This document shows positions 57,801-64,000 of a stretch of 64,000 nucleotides of DNA, piece after piece; the first letter of the stretch is position 1; every line of letters starts with the position of its first letter. Under the pieces are notes generated by a model. That model was not told the origin of the DNA. It ran no database searches and saw only the letters and a program-made list of their open reading frames with translations. The stretch lies in assembly GCA_032718475.1 (NCBI GenBank), contig JAUCBJ010000570.1, positions 17,742-81,741 on the forward strand, written 5' to 3'. This DNA is from Nemertoderma westbladi (lineage: Eukaryota; Xenacoelomorpha; Nemertodermatida; Nemertodermatidae). The position numbers and the translations under genes are program-made.

Positions 57801-60800
57801 ACGTTCTGATTTGCCAATACTTCTACTATGGGCCAAATGAACTTTAAGTAACTCACCCAAAACGTTCTGATTTGCCAATACTTCTACTATGGGCCATATG
57901 GACTATAAGTAACTCACACAAAACGCTCTGATTTGCCAATACTTCTACTATGGGCCATATGGACTTTAAGTAATTCACCCAAAACGTTCTGATTTGCCAA
58001 TGCTTCTACTATGGGCCATATGGACTTTAAGTAACTCACCCAAAACGTTCTGATTTGCCAATGTTTCTACTATGGGCCAAATGAACTTTAAGTAATTCAC
58101 CCAAAACGTTCTGATTTGCCAATACTTCTACTATGGGCCATATTAACTTTAAGTAACTCACCCAAAACGTTCTGATTTGCCAATACTTCTACTATGGGCC
58201 ATATGAACTTTAAGTAACTCACCCAAAACGTTCTGATTTGCCAATGTTTCTACTATGGGCCATATGAACTTTAAGTAACTCACCCAAAACGTTCTGATTT
58301 GCCAATACTTCTACTATGGGCCATATTAACTTTAAGTAACTCACCCAAAACGTTCTGATTTGCCAATGTTTCTACTATGGGCCATATGAACTTTAAGTAA
58401 CTCACCCAAAACGTTCTGATTTGCCAATACTTCTACTATGGGCCATATTAACTTTAAGTAACTCACCCAAAACGTTCTGATTTGCCAATGTTTCTACTAT
58501 GGGCCAAATGGACTATAAGTAACTCACCCAAAACGTTCTGATTTGCCAATGTTTCTACTATGGGCCATCTGGACTATAAGTAACTCACCCAAAACGTTCT
58601 GATTTGCCAATGCTTCTACTATGGGCCAAATGAACTTTAAGTAACTCACCCAAAACGTTCTGATTTGCCAATACTTCTACTATGGGCCAAATGAACTTTA
58701 AGTAACTCACCCAAAACGTTCTGATTTGCCAATACTTCTACTATGGGCCATATGAACTTTAAGTAACTCACCCAAAACGTTCTGATTTGCCAATACTTCT
58801 ACTATGGGCCATATGAACTTTAAGTACTCACCCAAAACGTTCTGATTTGCCAATACTTCTACTATGGGCCATATGGACTATAAGTAACTCACCCAAAACG
58901 TTCTGATTTGCCAATACTTCTACTATGGGCCATATGAACTTTAAGTAACTCACCCAAAACGTTCTGATTTGCCAATACTTCTACTATGGGCCATATGAAC
59001 TTTAAGTACTCACCCAAAACGTTCTGATTTGCCAATACTTCTACTATGGGCCATATGAACTTTAAGTACTCACCCAAAACGTTCTGATTTGCCAATACTT
59101 CTACTATGGGCCATATGGACTATAAGTAACTCACCCAAAACGTTCTGATTTGCCAATGCTTCTACTATGGGCCATATGAACTTTAAGTAACTCACCCAAA
59201 ACGTTCTGATTAGCAAATACTTCTACTATGGGCCATATGGACTATAAGTAACTCACCCAAAACGTTCTGATTTGCCAATGCTTCTACTATGGGCCATATG
59301 AACTTTAATTACTCACCCAAAACGTTCTGATTTGCCAATACTTCTACTATGGGCCATATGGACTATAAGTAACTCACCCAAAACGTTCTGATTTGCCAAT
59401 GCTTCTACTATGGGCCATATGAACTTTAATTACTCACCCAAAACGTTCTGATTTGCCAATACTTCTACTATGGGCCATATGGACTATAAGTAACTCACCC
59501 AAAACGTTCTGATTTGCCAATGCTTCTACTATGGGCCATATGGACTATAAGTAACTCACCCAAAACCTTCTGATTTGCCAATGCTTCTACTATGGGCCAT
59601 ATGAACTTTAAGTAACTCACCCAAAACGTTCTGATTAGCAAATACTTCTACTATGGGCCATATGAACTTTAAGTAATTCACCCAAAACTTTCTGATTTGC
59701 CAATGCTTCTACTATGGGCCATATGAACTTTAAGTAACTCACCCAAAACGTTCTGATTTGCCAATGTTTCTACTATGGGCCATATGAACTTTAAGTAACT
59801 CACCCAAAACGTTCTGATTTGCCAATGCTTCTACTATGGGCCATATGGACTATAAGTAACTCACCCAAAACGTTCTGATTTGCCAATGCTTCTACTATGG
59901 GCCAAATGAACTTTAAGTAACTCACCCAAAACGTTCTAATTTGCCAATACTTCTACTATGGGCCATATGAACTTTAAGTAACTCACCCAAAACGTTCTGA
60001 TTTGCCAATGCTTCTACTATGGGCCATATGAACTTTAAGTAACTCACCCAAAACGTTCTGATTTGCCAATGCTTCTACTATGGGCCATATGGACTATAAG
60101 TAACTCACCCAAAACGTTCTGATTTGCCAATGCTTCTACTATGGGCCAAATGAACTTTAAGTAACTCACCCAAAACGTTCTGATTTGCCAATGCTTCTAC
60201 TATGGGCCATATGGACTATAAGTAACTCACCCAAAACGTTCTGATTTGCCAATGCTTCTACTATGGGCCAAATGAACTTTAAGTAACTCACCCAAAACGT
60301 TCTGATTTGCCAATGCTTCTACTATGGGCCAAATGAACTTTAAGTAACTCACCCAAAACGTTCTAATTTGCCAATACTTCTACTATGGGCCATATGAACT
60401 TTAAGTAACTCACCCAAAACGTTCTGATTTGCCAATGCTTCTACTATGGGCCAAATGAACTTTAAGTAACTCACCCAAAACGTTCTGATTTGCCAATGCT
60501 TCTACTATGGGCCATATGAACTTTAAGTAACTCACCCAAAACGTTCTAATTTGCCAATACTTCTACTATGGGCCATATGAACTTTAAGTAACTCACCCAA
60601 AACGTTCTGATTTGCCAATGCTTCTACTATGGGCCAAATGAACTTTAAGTAACTCACCCAAAACGTTCTGATTTGCCAATGCTTCTACTATGGGCCATAT
60701 GGACTATAAGTAACTCACCCAAAACGTTCTGATTTGCCAATGTAGCAAATACTTCTACTATGGGCCATATGGACTATAAGTAACTCACCCAAAACGTTCT

Positions 60801-63800
60801 GATTTGCCATTACTTCTACTATGGGCCATATGGACTATAAGTAACTCACCCAAAACGTTCTGATTTGCCAATGCTTCTACTATGGGCCATATGAACTTTA
60901 AGTACTCACCCAAAACGTTCTGATTTGCCAATACTTCTACTATGGGCCATATGGACTATAAGTAACTCACCCAAAACCTTCTGATTTGCCAATGCTTCTA
61001 CTATGGGCCATATGAACTTTAAGTAACTCACCCAAAACGTTCTGATTAGCAAATACTTCTACTATGGGCCATATGAACTTTAAGTAATTCACCCAAAACT
61101 TTCTGATTTGCCAATGCTTCTACTATGGGCCATATGAACTTTAAGTACTCACCCAAAACGTTCTGATTTGCCAATACTTCTACTATGGGCCATATGGACT
61201 ATAAGTAACTCACCCAAAACCTTCTGATTTGCCAATGCTTCTACTATGGGCCATATTAACTTTAAGTAACTCACCCAAAACGTTCTGATTAGCAATTACT
61301 TCTACTATGGGCCATATGAACTTTAAGTAATTCACCCAAAACTTTCTGATTTGCCAATGCTTCTACTATGGGCCATATGAACTTTAAGTACTCACCCAAA
61401 ACGTTCTGATTTGCCAATACTTCTACTATGGGCCATATGGACTATAAGTAACTCACCCAAAACCTTCTGATTTGCCAATGCTTCTACTATGGGCCATATG
61501 AACTTTAAGTAACTCACCCAAAACGTTCTGATTAGCAAATACTTCTACTATGGGCCATATGAACTTTAAGTAATTCACCCAAAACTTTCTGATTTGCCAA
61601 TACTTCTACTATGGGCCAAATGAACTTTAAGTAACTCACCCAAAACTTTCTGATTTGCCAATACTTCTACTATAGGCCATATGAACTTTAAGTAATTCAC
61701 CCAAAACCTTCTGATTTGCCAATGCTTCTACTATGGGCCATATGAACTTTAAGTACTCACCCAAAACGTTCTGATTTGCCAATACTTCTACTATGGGCCA
61801 TATGGACTATAAGTAACTCACCCAAAACCTTCTGATTTGCCAATGCTTCTACTATGGGCCATATGAACTTTAAGTAACTCACCCAAAACGTTCTGATTAG
61901 CAAATACTTCTACTATGGGCCATATGAACTTTAAGTAATTCACCCAAAACTTTCTGATTTGCCAATACTTCTACTATGGGCCAAATGAACTTTAAGTAAC
62001 TCACCCAAAACTTTCTGATTTGCCAATACTTCTACTATAGGCCATATGAACTTTAAGTAATTCACCCAAAACCTTCTGATTTGCCAATGCTTCTACTATG
62101 GGCCATATGAACTTTAAGTACTCACCCAAAACGTTCTGATTTGCCAATGTTTCTACTATGGGCCAAATGAACTTTAAGTAATTCACCCAAAACGTTCTGA
62201 TTTGCCAATGCTTCTACTATGGGCCATATGAACTTTAAGTAACTCACCCAAAACGTTCTGATTTGCCAATGTTTCTACTATGGGCCAAATGAACTTTAAG
62301 TAATTCACCCAAAACGTTCTGATTTGCCAATACTTCTACTATGGGCCAAATGAACTTTAAGTAATTCACCCAAAACGTTCTGATTTGCCAATGCTTCTAC
62401 TATGGGCCATATGAACTTTAAGTAACTCACCCAAAACGTTCTGATTTGCCAATGTTTCTACTATGGGCCAAATGAACTTTAAGTAATTCACCCAAAACGT
62501 TCTGATTTGCCAATGCTTCTACTATGGGCCATATGAACTTTAAGTAACTCACCCAAAACGTTCTGATTTGCCAATGTTTCTACTATGGGCCAAATGAACT
62601 TTAAGTAATTCACCCAAAACGTTCTGATTTGCCAATACTTCTACTATGGGCCAAATGAACTTTAAGTAACTCACCCAAAACGTTCTGATTTGCCAATACT
62701 TCTACTATGGGCCATATGGACTATAAGTAACTCACACAAAACGCTCTGATTTGCCAATGCTTCTACTATGGGCCAAATGAACTTTAAGTAATTCACCCAA
62801 AACGTTCTGATTTGCCAATGCTTCTACTATGGGCCATATGAACTTTAAGTAACTCACCCAAAACGTTCTGATTTGCCAATGTTTCTACTATGGGCCAAAT
62901 GAACTTTAAGTAATTCACCCAAAACGTTCTGATTTGCCAATACTTCTACTATGGGCCAAATGAACTTTAAGTAACTCACCCAAAACGTTCTGATTTGCCA
63001 ATACTTCTACTATGGGCCATATGGACTATAAGTAACTCACACAAAACGCTCTGATTTGCCAATACTTCTACTATGGGCCATATGGACTTTAAGTAATTCA
63101 CCCAAAACGTTCTGATTTGCCAATGCTTCTACTATGGGCCATATGGACTTTAAGTAACTCACCCAAAACGTTCTGATTTGCCAATGTTTCTACTATGGGC
63201 CAAATGAACTTTAAGTAATTCACCCAAAACGTTCTGATTTGCCAATACTTCTACTATGGGCCATATTAACTTTAAGTAACTCACCCAAAACGTTCTGATT
63301 TGCCAATACTTCTACTATGGGCCATATGAACTTTAAGTAACTCACCCAAAACGTTCTGATTTGCCAATGTTTCTACTATGGGCCATATGAACTTTAAGTA
63401 ACTCACCCAAAACGTTCTGATTTGCCAATACTTCTACTATGGGCCATATTAACTTTAAGTAACTCACCCAAAACGTTCTGATTTGCCAATGTTTCTACTA
63501 TGGGCCATATGAACTTTAAGTAACTCACCCAAAACGTTCTGATTTGCCAATACTTCTACTATGGGCCATATTAACTTTAAGTAACTCACCCAAAACGTTC
63601 TGATTTGCCAATGTTTCTACTATGGGCCAAATGGACTATAAGTAACTCACCCAAAACGTTCTGATTTGCCAATGTTTCTACTATGGGCCATCTGGACTAT
63701 AAGTAACTCACCCAAAACGTTCTGATTTGCCAATGCTTCTACTATGGGCCAAATGAACTTTAAGTAACTCACCCAAAACGTTCTGATTTGCCAATACTTC

Positions 63801-64000
63801 TACTATGGGCCAAATGAACTTTAAGTAACTCACCCAAAACGTTCTGATTTGCCAATACTTCTACTATGGGCCATATGAACTTTAAGTAACTCACCCAAAA
63901 CGTTCTGATTTGCCAATACTTCTACTATGGGCCATATGAACTTTAAGTACTCACCCAAAACGTTCTGATTTGCCAATACTTCTACTATGGGCCATATGGA
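51881..64000. repeat. 61-bp minisatellite, about 200 units, continuing past the right edge
   Basis: The plus-strand unit is TAACTCACCCAAAACGTTCT, GATTTGCCAATGCTTCTACT, ATGGGCCATATGAACTTTAA, G. Variants include GATTAGCAAATAC, GGACTATAAG, and 60-bp units with TACTCACCC. On the minus strand nearly every unit carries CAGAACGTTTTGG|GTGAGTTA, a consensus donor site. Units are homogenised in nested blocks: a 1,337-bp period (52030-53480 compared with 53370-54870) and a 5,123-bp tandem duplication with its junction at 60742/60743. Confidence 0.97.
60730..60752. other. Out-of-register junction of a 5,123-bp tandem duplication
   Basis: Here GATTTGCCAATG runs directly into TAGCAAATACTTC, a join absent from normal units. 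Sequence from 60743 onward repeats that from 55620 onward at a constant offset of 5,123, including rare variants (see findings). Confidence 0.85.

Noticed and set aside
40930-64000. CRISPR array
   Set aside because: Repeats are directly adjacent with no unique spacers, in an animal-type genome with introns.

Overview
This is eukaryotic, animal-type DNA: AT-rich, gene-poor, with spliced genes (GT-AG junctions), BEL/Pao and LINE retroelements and inverted-repeat DNA transposons. The frequent palindrome TAGGCCTA and the ACCGGT/GGTACC-rich spacers suggest a marine invertebrate, perhaps an echinoderm; this is an impression, not a proof.

Layout. 1-4.2 kb: the 3' part of a BEL/Pao retrotransposon with an intact pol frame that runs off the left edge. 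5.2-8.5 kb: a 24-bp minisatellite ending inside a decayed LINE copy (8.5-9.3 kb). 12.1-12.5 kb: a 68-bp tandem repeat. 13.5-17.3 kb: a nearly full-length but broken LINE (APE endonuclease plus reverse transcriptase), followed tail-to-tail by an inverted partial copy (to 18.5 kb). 20-32 kb: mostly non-coding, with a hAT-like element flanked by a perfect 8-bp target duplication (21.7-22.5 kb), a candidate first exon (23.74 kb), a 2.1-kb terminal-inverted-repeat element (24.1-26.2 kb), another LINE remnant (27.5-28.2 kb) and a 68-bp repeat array inside an inverted-repeat structure (28.3-30.4 kb). 32.8-35.1 kb: two intact, intronless housekeeping genes on the + strand, eIF1 and adenylate kinase 6. 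36.8-38.9 kb: two short inverted-repeat elements.

39.5-64 kb: five coding exons of one coiled-coil gene on the minus strand (49502 down to 39577), found by splice sites and matching intron phases. They lie among five very large minisatellites (22, 41, 31, 30 and 61 bp units) that make up about 22 kb of this 24 kb. The main discovery is that at least two arrays are built from the gene's own splice junctions. The 41-bp array starts at, and repeats, the donor of the exon at 44663-44773. The 31/32-bp array ends at, and repeats, the acceptor of the exon at 45255-45378. The 61-bp array carries a consensus donor (GG|GTGAGT) in nearly every unit and probably belongs to an upstream exon beyond the right edge. 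Two other arrays (24 bp and 22 bp) begin at defined points of LINE copies: the RT active-site codons and the 3' tail. Within the 61-bp array a 5,123-bp block is tandemly duplicated with an out-of-register join at 60742/60743.

The long open frames inside the arrays are by-products of repeat units without stop codons and are not annotated as genes.
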